DNA of 5,084 nt from Helicobacteraceae bacterium (GTDB taxonomy: Bacteria; Campylobacterota; Campylobacteria; Campylobacterales; Sulfurimonadaceae): NCBI GenBank assembly GCA_030613795.1, contig JAUWLG010000123.1:1-5084 (forward strand), read 5' to 3'. The position numbers and the translations under genes were made by a program. The notes under the pieces were generated by a model, which had not been told where the DNA came from, did no database searches, and worked only from the letters and a program-made list of their open reading frames with translations. This document shows positions 1 to 5,084 of this stretch, piece by piece. How positions within the stretch are numbered: position 1 is the first letter of the stretch; each line of letters starts with the position of its first letter.

Positions 1-632
1 GTCACCCGGTATTAGCGTATGAAGCACAAAGTGACAGGGTGCTTGGGAAATACCGTCTTATCAAAACCCACAGTGATCCTGCATTAAAAAAAGAGTATTT
101 AAAGGCCTTGAAACAACTGCAAAAAACACATGAAGAGTTGAAAATATTTTTACATAGACAGTTAAAACATGCCATTGAGACAGATCAATACCCTCTCTTT
201 TTAGCCATCATCGGTACCAAAAGTGAAGAGGTCTATAAAGATCCTTACCTCAGAGAAAAGATCTACACCTACTACAATGCCCATCGCCTGGAAGACAGCT
301 CATGCTTTCTGGACACTCGTATCAAAAAAGAGTGGAATTCCATTGCCCCCTACTACCCGTCTAACGGTCTTGTAAACTATGAAAAGACAGACAATGCCTA
401 CTATCGAGAGGTGATACTTCTCAGTACATCACTTTCACCTTACAGTGCAAAAACCAGAGCATTTTTAAAAGACAACAATGTCAAGTTCACTGAGCATGAT
501 ATTGAGACAAGCGACGAGGGGAAACAGGCATTTACGCATTATAAAGGTACACGTGTGCCTCTGGTGGTTATCAACAATAGAGTGGTAGAGGGATATAATG
601 AATTTGAGATGGATAAATTGCTGCGACGTTAA
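1..632 (+). CDS. Protein with C-terminal glutaredoxin-like domain lacking both active-site cysteines (5' partial)
   Basis: The frame is open to the left edge: codons from position 3 read HPVLAYEAQSDR before the GTG at 39, with no stop and no Shine-Dalgarno at 39, so the gene very likely begins outside the window. Residues below are numbered from the codon at 39. Residues 1-120 are mostly charged and helical-looking and I do not recognise a family there. Residues 123-197 look like a glutaredoxin fold: a beta strand (REVILLST), the active-site loop position, a helix (KTRAFLKDNNV), a cis-proline motif (TRVPLVVINN, Pro174) and the terminal glycine-containing segment (VEGYNEFEMDKLL). The usual CPYC is SPYS here (Ser133 and Ser136, codons TCA at 435-437 and AGT at 444-446). 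The only visible cysteine is Cys89, outside the domain. A thiol-disulfide role is therefore unlikely; binding of glutathione or a partner is inference. It converges on adk with a 44-nt gap. Confidence 0.8.
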   Translation, partial: HPVLAYEAQSDRVLGKYRLIKTHSDPALKKEYLKALKQLQKTHEELKIFLHRQLKHAIETDQYPLFLAIIGTKSEEVYKDPYLREKIYTYYNAHRLEDSSCFLDTRIKKEWNSIAPYYPSNGLVNYEKTDNAYYREVILLSTSLSPYSAKTRAFLKDNNVKFTEHDIETSDEGKQAFTHYKGTRVPLVVINNRVVEGYNEFEMDKLLRR

Positions 633-644
633 TACGTACGCAGC
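620..644. terminator. Imperfect hairpin between convergent genes, possible bidirectional terminator
   Basis: GCTGCG at 620-625 pairs with CGCAGC at 639-644, and CGT/ACG form three inner pairs around a TAAT loop with a small asymmetric bulge. The hairpin spans the stop codon of the left-hand gene and lies just downstream of adk on the other strand. On the plus strand no T-run follows; on the minus strand only AATTTAT follows. A terminator role is suggested by position, not by a canonical U-tract. Confidence 0.35.
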
Positions 645-676
645 ATGTTGAGAAGTGCTTCGCTAAATTTTGATGA

Positions 677-1333
<657 letters not shown>

Positions 1334-1352
1334 CTAATCATTAATTGGTGCA

Positions 1353-1358
1353 ATTATA
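1353..1358 (-). promoter_or_regulatory. Putative adk promoter -10 box
   Basis: The minus strand reads TTGTATAATTG, a perfect TATAAT with the extended TG, about 28 nt upstream of the adk ATG. It would start a leader of roughly 20 nt that contains the AGGA ribosome site. No -35 hexamer is recognisable at 17 nt, which is usual for sigma70 promoters of Campylobacterota. Confidence 0.6.
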
Positions 1359-1400
1359 CAATAAGGGCACCTTTAATAATCCTAGCATGCTGTTTAATTG

Positions 1401-1435
1401 ATGTTGTTTTGATTTTGGCATAATCAAAACAACAT
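1401..1435. repeat. Perfect 14-bp inverted repeat with 7-nt spacer, candidate operator
   Basis: ATGTTGTTTTGATT (1401-1414) is followed by TTGGCAT and then by its exact reverse complement AATCAAAACAACAT (1422-1435). The repeat lies in the adk/TerB-J divergent region and ends 16 nt before the ATG at 1452. A -10-like CATAAT (1419-1424) falls across its spacer with a TTGATG (1398-1403) 15 nt upstream, so a bound dimer would cover the putative promoter of the downstream gene. It is AT-rich, has no T-run after it and matches neither CIRCE nor a sigma54 promoter. An operator is more likely than a terminator, but the regulator is unknown. Confidence 0.6.
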
Positions 1436-1451
1436 TTTATATAGGATATTC

Positions 1452-2216
1452 ATGTCAACAATTATCACCATCATCTTTATCTTTTTTGTCCTCAGATGGA
1501 TCTTTAACAGCTACAGACGCTTTCAACGCCACTACTACACCCAAGGACAGTTTCAAAGCACCTCTGTGACCTATGAGGCTGTTGCCCACTCCGAGCTTGG
1601 ACTCTTTGTGTCACTTGTTGCCAAAGTGGCCAAGGCGGACGGACGGGTGCATGAGCTCGAAGCGGAGCTGATCGGCAATATGTTCTCGGATATCTCAAAA
1701 GCCTTTGGCACCTCACATGAGGAGAAAGTGCGTGGCGTTCTTAAAGAGATCTTCAATCGCGAAAAGGAGATCGTCCGCAATGTCGATGCCCTTGCCGCAC
1801 AACTTCAAAGTGTTACGCGCGGTGACAAACAGAAACGTCTTATGATGCTCTCGTTTTTAATCAACCTTGCATACATCGACGGTGAGCTCTCCCACGCTGA
1901 AGAGAACCTCATCATCAAGATCGCTGCCTTTTTAGAGATCAGTCTTGATGAAGTCGAAGGGATCATGCAGCGTTTTGCCTCTGCGTTTGGCGGTAACCCA
2001 ACACATAGCAGTGTAAGCGATGCTTATGAGGTCTTAGGTGCCAGTCGTGATGAAGACATGAGTACTATCAAAAAGAAATACCGTGCACTGGTCAAAAAGT
2101 ACCACCCGGACATTATGAAAGCAAAGGGAGCATCAGAGGACTACATCAAAGATGCTACCCAAAAGGTACAGAAGATCAATACCGCTTATGAGATGGTCAA
2201 AAAAGAGAAAGCTTAA
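1452..2216 (+). CDS. Membrane-anchored TerB and J-domain protein (DjlA-like co-chaperone)
   Basis: The 254-residue product begins with one short hydrophobic segment (residues 3-18, TIITIIFIFFVLRWIF) followed by Arg/His-rich residues, predicting an N-in or signal-anchor inner-membrane protein. Residues about 45-178 resemble a TerB/DjlA N-terminal domain: all-helical, with two internally related acidic turns, KADGRVHELE (61-70) and YIDGELSHAEE (141-151), that are typical of this fold. Residues 189-254 are a J domain, with YEVLGAS at helix I, a basic helix II (IKKKYRALVKKY) and the HPD triad at 218-220 needed to stimulate DnaK ATPase; INTAYEMV forms the end. The domain order and length match DjlA (271 residues in E. 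coli), so a membrane-tethered DnaK co-chaperone is the likely role; clients are unknown. The ATG has AGGA five nucleotides upstream (1443-1446). Its stop overlaps that of the next, convergent gene. Confidence 0.9.
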   Translation: MSTIITIIFIFFVLRWIFNSYRRFQRHYYTQGQFQSTSVTYEAVAHSELGLFVSLVAKVAKADGRVHELEAELIGNMFSDISKAFGTSHEEKVRGVLKEIFNREKEIVRNVDALAAQLQSVTRGDKQKRLMMLSFLINLAYIDGELSHAEENLIIKIAAFLEISLDEVEGIMQRFASAFGGNPTHSSVSDAYEVLGASRDEDMSTIKKKYRALVKKYHPDIMKAKGASEDYIKDATQKVQKINTAYEMVKKEKA

Positions 2217-2698
2217 TCTTCTAGTACATCTTCCAAGTCTATGGACAATATCCACTCATAAGGGATGATGGCATTTTTATCATCCATCTCAACAAGGTAA
2301 AAATGGCTGTAAAACGGAATCAGATCTTCTGAAAAAAGTCCTGTCATCGCCACATCTTCGCCACGCATCTTTCGCAGAATCTTGGCACTTTTAAATTTCT
2401 GTATATAACTGTCTTCCTGGTCTTCCGCAAACTCAACCCTGTCACCAATACGTATCAGTTTTGACTTTGAAGGTTCCATAAACCGGTAAAAACGTTTTTG
2501 CAAGAAAAAAGCGACTGCTAAAGCAATAAACCCGCTTCCACTCCAAAACCCATGCAGTACAAAGGCAACTACAAATGCCAACACCCACCACAACACTGTT
2601 AAAACAAGTGTATATTTTTCAAACAAGACAAGACGTATAGAGAGCCACATTGAACTCAGGTAGAGCCAAAACAGTTTTTTATTCAAAAGAAGATCCAT
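2213..2698 (-). CDS. Uncharacterised small inner-membrane protein
   Basis: I do not recognise a family. The 161-residue product has a hydrophobic N-terminal half: residues about 9-25 are amphipathic or hydrophobic, 29-49 and 53-67 are strong membrane segments forming a hairpin with a Gly/Ser-rich turn (HGFWSGSG). Basic residues QKRFYRF follow, so the remainder (about 76-161) should be cytosolic by the positive-inside rule. That part looks like a small beta-rich domain (IRIGDRVEFAED, FYLVEMDDKNAIIPYEWI) and ends very acidic (DLEDVLED). No cysteines and no catalytic signature are visible. The ATG at 2696-2698 lacks a Shine-Dalgarno but sits about 22 nt below a TATAAT; Met17 at 2648-2650 is an alternative without a better site. 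It is tail to tail with the TerB/J gene, stops overlapping, and divergent from the MscS gene. A link to the channel is conceivable from position only. Confidence 0.8.
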   Translation of the reverse strand: MDLLLNKKLFWLYLSSMWLSIRLVLFEKYTLVLTVLWWVLAFVVAFVLHGFWSGSGFIALAVAFFLQKRFYRFMEPSKSKLIRIGDRVEFAEDQEDSYIQKFKSAKILRKMRGEDVAMTGLFSEDLIPFYSHFYLVEMDDKNAIIPYEWILSIDLEDVLED

Positions 2699-2717
2699 TA
2701 TTTTTTATTATTGCGAC

Positions 2718-2726
2718 TATATTATA
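2718..2726. promoter_or_regulatory. Overlapping divergent -10 boxes between the unknown membrane gene and mscS
   Basis: The palindromic TATATTATA supplies TATAAT with an extended TG on the minus strand (2721-2726, reading TTGTATAAT) and TATATT/TATTAT on the plus strand. The minus-strand box is well placed for the gene starting at 2698. On the plus strand it would give a leader of about 60 nt; a second plus-strand candidate, TATGAT at 2758-2763, would give a leader of about 20 nt. No -35 boxes are evident. Confidence 0.45.
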
Positions 2727-2779
2727 CAAAACAAGTCTTCCTTCAAAAGAAAAAAGTTATGATTTGACTCTAAAACTTC

Positions 2780-2783
2780 AGGA
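2780..2783 (+). promoter_or_regulatory. Ribosome-binding site that sets the MscS start
   Basis: AGGA lies seven nucleotides before the ATG at 2791. This favours 2791 over the far-upstream TTG at 2650, which lies inside the divergent neighbour and has no such site. Confidence 0.7.
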
Positions 2784-2790
2784 ATATACG

Positions 2791-4014
2791 ATGGAAACAA
2801 ATACTACAACCGATATCAACTCAACTCAGATCACTGATGCATTTAGTGAGATAACGGATGTCACCAAAATGACCCATGCTCTAAATGAAAGTTTTGAAGA
2901 GATGATCTTAAACAAACTCCCTATTCCGGAGAGTGTGATTGAACTTTTCAATATCAACCTCTTTGGCAATACCTTAGGACAATGGACAACAGCACTTGTC
3001 GTCTTTATCATCTTTTTACTGTTACGAAAACAGCTCTCCAAACTGGTCACACTCATTACGTTGAAGTGGGTCAAAAAAACAAAAACAACACTTGACGATG
3101 AGATACTCTATGTACTTCAGCGTCCGATTGCTTTTGGTATGATCATTTTAGGGTTCAACGTCGCCTTTAGTTTCTTAACGTTTAGTGAGAGTTTTACCTT
3201 GATGATCTCACAGACCATGTCCACCTTGACCATCATTCTTGTTGCCTGGGTGATTTACCGTATTATTAAACTTTTTGAGAGTTCCAATGAACTGATCGCG
3301 AAACGTTTTAAAACCGATAACGGCATCACCTTAGCCAAACTTTTGCTCACTATTTTAAAAGTGATCGTCATAATCATAGCCGGTATGAATATTCTCTCTA
3401 CATGGGGTATCAACATTACCGGTTTTGTAGCCTCACTGGGTCTTGTCGGTATGGCCTTTGCACTTGCAGCTAAAGATACTGCCAGCAACTTTTTTGGTTC
3501 TATGGTTATCTTTACCGACCAACCCTTTAAAGTGGGTGACTGGATCAAGACCCCTGATGTGGAAGGGACTATCGAGCATATCGGCATTCGCTCCACCAAG
3601 GTAAGAACCTTCGCGCAGGCACTTGTCAGTGTACCAAACGGTAATCTTGCCAACGCAGCTATCTTGAACTGGTCGGAAATGGGTAAACGCCGTATCAAGA
3701 TGACCCTGGGCTTGACCTATGGCACTACCGCTGCACAGATGCGACAGATCTTACAAGAGATGCGAGAGCTTTTGCAAAACGATGACGATATCCATCAACA
3801 GACTATCTTCATTCACTTTACAGAGTTCCAAGACAGTGCTCTCGGCATCTTCTGTTACTTCTTTACCAAAACAACACACTGGGGCGAGTATATGCAGGTA
3901 AAAGAACGCATTAACCTCGAGTTGATGGAGATCGTTGAGAAAAACGGTGCCGCCTTTGCCTTCCCATCACAATCACTCTATGTCGAGAGCATGCCTGAAA
4001 ACACGATGGGCTAA
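2791..4014 (+). CDS. MscS-family mechanosensitive ion channel
   Basis: Predicted 407-residue inner-membrane channel that would open under membrane tension to release solutes during hypo-osmotic shock. An N-terminal acidic, Thr/Asn-rich stretch of about 60 residues precedes hydrophobic segments at about 65-79, 111-131, 141-160 and 183-203. The pore-lining helix is at about 209-237 (GFVASLGLVGMAFALAAKD) with the Gly/Ala packing of MscS TM3. The signature continues as TASNFFGSMVIFTDQPFKVGDWI and a beta domain with VEGTIEHIGIRSTKVRT and VPNGNLANAAILNWS (281-295). Residues 300-400 form the alpha/beta cytoplasmic vestibule, ending FAFPSQSLYVES. With about five membrane segments it is longer than the three-segment E. 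coli MscS (286 residues) and nearer YnaI/YbdG-type paralogues. The start at 2791 is chosen for its AGGA. The upstream gene is divergent; no strong terminator follows, and a lipoprotein gene begins 156 nt later. Confidence 0.93.
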   Translation: METNTTTDINSTQITDAFSEITDVTKMTHALNESFEEMILNKLPIPESVIELFNINLFGNTLGQWTTALVVFIIFLLLRKQLSKLVTLITLKWVKKTKTTLDDEILYVLQRPIAFGMIILGFNVAFSFLTFSESFTLMISQTMSTLTIILVAWVIYRIIKLFESSNELIAKRFKTDNGITLAKLLLTILKVIVIIIAGMNILSTWGINITGFVASLGLVGMAFALAAKDTASNFFGSMVIFTDQPFKVGDWIKTPDVEGTIEHIGIRSTKVRTFAQALVSVPNGNLANAAILNWSEMGKRRIKMTLGLTYGTTAAQMRQILQEMRELLQNDDDIHQQTIFIHFTEFQDSALGIFCYFFTKTTHWGEYMQVKERINLELMEIVEKNGAAFAFPSQSLYVESMPENTMG

Positions 4015-4038
4015 GGGGCCTCTGGAAGTCTGCCAAAC

Positions 4039-4044
4039 TATAAT
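4039..4044 (+). promoter_or_regulatory. TATAAT box just after the MscS gene
   Basis: A perfect TATAAT lies 25 nt after the MscS stop, 127 nt upstream of the lipoprotein ATG. If used it would give a long leader carrying the direct repeats and the hairpin that follow. It may equally be a chance match in AT-rich spacer. Confidence 0.25.
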
Positions 4045-4050
4045 TTTTGC

Positions 4051-4072
4051 ATACACAATCATTACACAATCA
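4051..4072. repeat. Tandem 10-bp direct repeat with 11-bp period
   Basis: TACACAATCA occurs at 4052-4061 and again, identical, at 4063-4072, separated by one T. The 11-bp period puts both copies on the same face of the helix, as in binding sites of OmpR-type response regulators. It is about 66 bp upstream of the lipoprotein's likely -10 box, a plausible activator position. No regulator can be named. Confidence 0.6.
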
Positions 4073-4074
4073 CA

Positions 4075-4088
4075 GCCTATTATTAGGC
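4075..4088. repeat. Small hairpin GCCTA-TTAT-TAGGC
   Basis: A five-base-pair inverted repeat with a four-base loop directly follows the direct repeats, extendable by two pairs across an A-A mismatch. No T-run follows. It may contribute to ending MscS transcription or be part of the regulatory site for the lipoprotein gene; neither is shown. Confidence 0.35.
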
Positions 4089-4137
4089 AGTTTAAAGGGG
4101 ACCTCTCTTTTGTAGATTCCCTTAAGAGTGATTAACC

Positions 4138-4143
4138 TATAAT
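4138..4143 (+). promoter_or_regulatory. Putative promoter -10 box of the LPP20-family lipoprotein gene
   Basis: A perfect TATAAT (in CCTATAATTG) lies 27 nt before the ATG at 4171, giving a leader of about 20 nt that carries the AAGGA ribosome site (4160-4164, six nucleotides from the ATG). No -35 hexamer at the usual distance. Confidence 0.6.
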
Positions 4144-4170
4144 TGACCCACTAATAAATAAGGATTTCAA

Positions 4171-4764
4171 ATGAACAAGATCTTAGTCTCATCTACACTT
4201 GCTGCGCTTATGGCGATCAGCTTTAGCGGTTGTAGCGATAAAGAAGCAGAACCTGCAAAAAAGCCAATTGCGATCACTGAATGTAGCATCGACAAAGCCG
4301 AAGCACCTAAATGGGCATGTGGTATTGTTGAAGGTTATGATGAGATGTACACGTCTACAGGTACGGCAAAGATGTCAAAAGCCGGTGCAGGATTTACACG
4401 TAAAAACGCACTTGCAGATGGACGCTCTAATCTTGCTCAGCAGATCGAGACACTGGTAAAAGACAAGGTAGAGCGATTTACACGTTCAACCGGTATCGCT
4501 GAAAATGAAACAGTAGACACAGTCTCTACACAAGTCTCTAAACAAGTAGCAAAAGTAACACTTAACGGTTCAAAGCAACTTGCATATTGGCAGCATCCTG
4601 AAAATGATGACATCTATATTTTAGTGGGTGTAACACAAGATAGTGTCAACACATCAGCAAAAGAGAATGTCATCTCAAGTTTCAAAAACCAAGATGCACT
4701 TTGGCAGCAGTTCCAAGCTAAAAATGCACTTGAAGGTCTTGAAAAAGAGTTTGAAACAAAATAA
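4171..4764 (+). CDS. LPP20-family outer-envelope lipoprotein
   Basis: The 197-residue product opens with a lipoprotein signal peptide: basic MNK, hydrophobic ILVSSTLAALMAISF and the lipobox FSGC, giving lipidation at Cys21. Ser at +2 does not match the inner-membrane Asp rule of E. coli, so outer-membrane anchoring is likely but inferred. A short Lys/Glu/Pro linker leads to a pair of cysteines (Cys38, Cys50) that could form a disulfide in the periplasm. Residues about 60-110 carry the LPP20 pattern: STGTAKMSKAG, then a helix with Ala/Arg/Asn/Leu repeats (RKNALADGRSNLAQQIETLV). Residues 120-160 resemble the family's following strands (YWQHPENDDIYILVGVT). The C-terminal 40 residues are helical and charged. 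LPP20 proteins are known as surface or outer-membrane lipoproteins of Helicobacter and relatives; biochemical function is unsettled. It has its own promoter and a hairpin after it, so it is probably monocistronic. Confidence 0.88.
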   Translation: MNKILVSSTLAALMAISFSGCSDKEAEPAKKPIAITECSIDKAEAPKWACGIVEGYDEMYTSTGTAKMSKAGAGFTRKNALADGRSNLAQQIETLVKDKVERFTRSTGIAENETVDTVSTQVSKQVAKVTLNGSKQLAYWQHPENDDIYILVGVTQDSVNTSAKENVISSFKNQDALWQQFQAKNALEGLEKEFETK

Positions 4765-4774
4765 CAGTCTTTCC

Positions 4775-4795
4775 TTCCAAGCCTAAGGCTTGGAA
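4775..4795 (+). terminator. Perfect 9-bp hairpin after the lipoprotein gene, terminator-like
   Basis: TTCCAAGCC (4775-4783), loop TAA, GGCTTGGAA (4787-4795) form an uninterrupted stem beginning 10 nt after the stop codon. Position and strength fit transcription termination or 3'-end protection of the lipoprotein mRNA. The expected T-run is missing (the stem is followed by ACTCGTACATAATTT), so it is not a canonical intrinsic terminator. Confidence 0.55.
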
Positions 4796-4875
4796 ACTCG
4801 TACATAATTTCCCCTCAAATCACAACTACACTACCTCTAAAATATATTATAAATACGACTGATCTCTGATTTGGG

Positions 4876-4881
4876 TATAAT
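4876..4881 (+). promoter_or_regulatory. Putative promoter -10 box upstream of der
   Basis: TTGGGTATAATTCC contains a perfect TATAAT about 150 nt before the der ATG. Transcription from near 4888 would create a leader of about 140 nt. No convincing -35 hexamer; AT-rich TATATTATA at about 4843-4851 is a weaker alternative. Confidence 0.5.
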
Positions 4882-4887
4882 TCCGTC

Positions 4888-5029
4888 AACAATACCTTAA
4901 TCAAGGTTAGGCAGGTTTTCATCCTTTATTGAAAACACCGTAAAAGCAACAGGTTTTTACACAAGCGAACTCTCAACGACTTTCTTGCGCCTACCCCCTA
5001 CATTAAGCACCTAAATACAAAGAAATACC
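4888..5029 (+). ncRNA. Candidate structured leader or small RNA upstream of der
   Basis: There is no ATG or GTG on the plus strand between the lipoprotein gene and der, so this stretch is non-coding. By eye it can fold into a multi-branch shape. GGTTAGGC (4905-4912) pairs with GCCTACC (4989-4995) with one bulged T, enclosing three hairpins: GTTTTCA/TGAAAAC (4915-4921 with 4930-4936), GTAAAA/TTTTAC (4940-4945 with 4955-4960) and CAAG/CTTG (4962-4965 with 4984-4987, three weaker inner pairs). A competing hairpin ACCTT/AAGGT (4894-4898 with 4903-4907) shares bases with the closing stem, so two exclusive states are possible. It matches no riboswitch, tRNA, SRP or 6S consensus I know. Whether it is a leader of der or an independent RNA is open. 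Confidence 0.35.
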
Positions 5030-5084
5030 ATGAAAAAACTAGCCATTATCGGTCGCCCTAATGTTGGGAAAAGTTCATTTTTTA
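5030..5084 (+). CDS. der: Ribosome-assembly GTPase Der (EngA), 5' end only
   Basis: The ATG at 5030 opens a frame running off the window after 18 full codons, MKKLAIIGRPNVGKSSFF. The G1/P-loop GRPNVGKSS within the first 16 residues is characteristic of the first of Der's two GTPase domains; Era has a longer lead-in before its P-loop and MnmE carries its G domain internally. Der is a cytosolic double-GTPase required for 50S subunit maturation. The ribosome site is weak (AAAGAA about seven nucleotides upstream), and a non-coding leader of about 140 nt precedes it. Identification rests on the N-terminus alone; the second G domain and KH-like domain lie outside the window. Confidence 0.85.
   Translation, partial: MKKLAIIGRPNVGKSSFF

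Noticed and set aside
39..41. GTG at 39 as the true start of the first gene
   Set aside because: The same frame stays open to the window edge and no Shine-Dalgarno precedes the GTG, so it is more likely an internal valine of a 5'-truncated gene.
1415..1433. Sigma54 promoter starting TTGGCAT
   Set aside because: The GC of the -12 element is missing at the required spacing; the resemblance is limited to the -24 half.
2650..2790. Upstream extension of the MscS reading frame to a TTG at 2650
   Set aside because: It would overlap the start of the divergent membrane gene and the shared promoter region and has no ribosome site, while the ATG at 2791 has an AGGA at seven nucleotides and begins a normal N-terminus.
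3255..3698. Minus-strand 147-codon open frame inside the MscS gene
   Set aside because: It is entirely antisense to the conserved pore and beta-domain coding sequence, and its protein has no recognisable features.
4091..4128. Alternative stems (AAGGG/CCCTT, CTCTT/AAGAG) downstream of the MscS gene as a terminator
   Set aside because: They are short, mutually exclusive, have long loops and no following T-run, so a terminator call is not supported.
4815..4922. Minus-strand 35-residue hydrophobic ORF (MKTCLTLIKVLL...)
   Set aside because: Its only purine-rich site abuts the ATG with no spacing, it lies opposite the putative der promoter and leader, and length and composition are within chance for AT-rich spacer.
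4905..4995. Cloverleaf-like fold as a tRNA gene
   Set aside because: The hairpin arms are the wrong sizes, no T-loop TTCRA motif or D-loop GG is in place, and the total length is too long for a standard tRNA.

Overview
The window looks like a piece of a chromosome from a free-living Campylobacterota (epsilonproteobacterial) relative, most plausibly of the Sulfurovum/Sulfurimonas kind. This is inferred from an LPP20-family lipoprotein, the wording of the Der N-terminus, and promoters that have a clear TATAAT-type -10 box but no recognisable -35. No rRNA, tRNA, insertion sequence, CRISPR array or phage gene was seen, and the content is core/housekeeping and envelope genes rather than a genomic island.

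Layout from left to right. (1) The 3' end of a gene whose product ends in a glutaredoxin-like fold with both active-site cysteines replaced by serine (to 632, +). (2) Convergent to it, adk, adenylate kinase, on the minus strand (677-1324). (3) A divergent intergenic region with a TATAAT for adk and a perfect 14-bp inverted repeat. (4) A membrane-anchored TerB + J-domain protein of DjlA type (1452-2216, +). (5) Tail to tail with it, sharing a TTAA at the stops, an unrecognised small membrane protein on the minus strand (2213-2698). (6) Divergent from that, an MscS-family mechanosensitive channel whose start is best placed at 2791 (2791-4014, +). (7) A 156-nt spacer with a tandem 10-bp direct repeat and a small hairpin. 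(8) An LPP20-family lipoprotein (4171-4764, +) followed by a 9-bp hairpin. (9) A 265-nt non-coding stretch with a promoter and a foldable leader of about 140 nt. (10) The first 18 codons of der (engA), the ribosome-assembly GTPase, cut by the window end (5030-5084, +).

The genes do not form one operon: orientations alternate and most have their own promoter-like sequence. Three of them (the TerB/J protein, the MscS channel and the unknown membrane protein) act at or in the inner membrane by prediction and the LPP20 protein is an envelope lipoprotein, but a shared pathway is not shown by the sequence. The items most worth a second look are the Cys-less glutaredoxin domain, the structured der leader, the inverted repeat upstream of the J-domain gene, and the helical-turn direct repeats upstream of the lipoprotein gene. 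I did not find convincing evidence of a previously undescribed multi-gene system.
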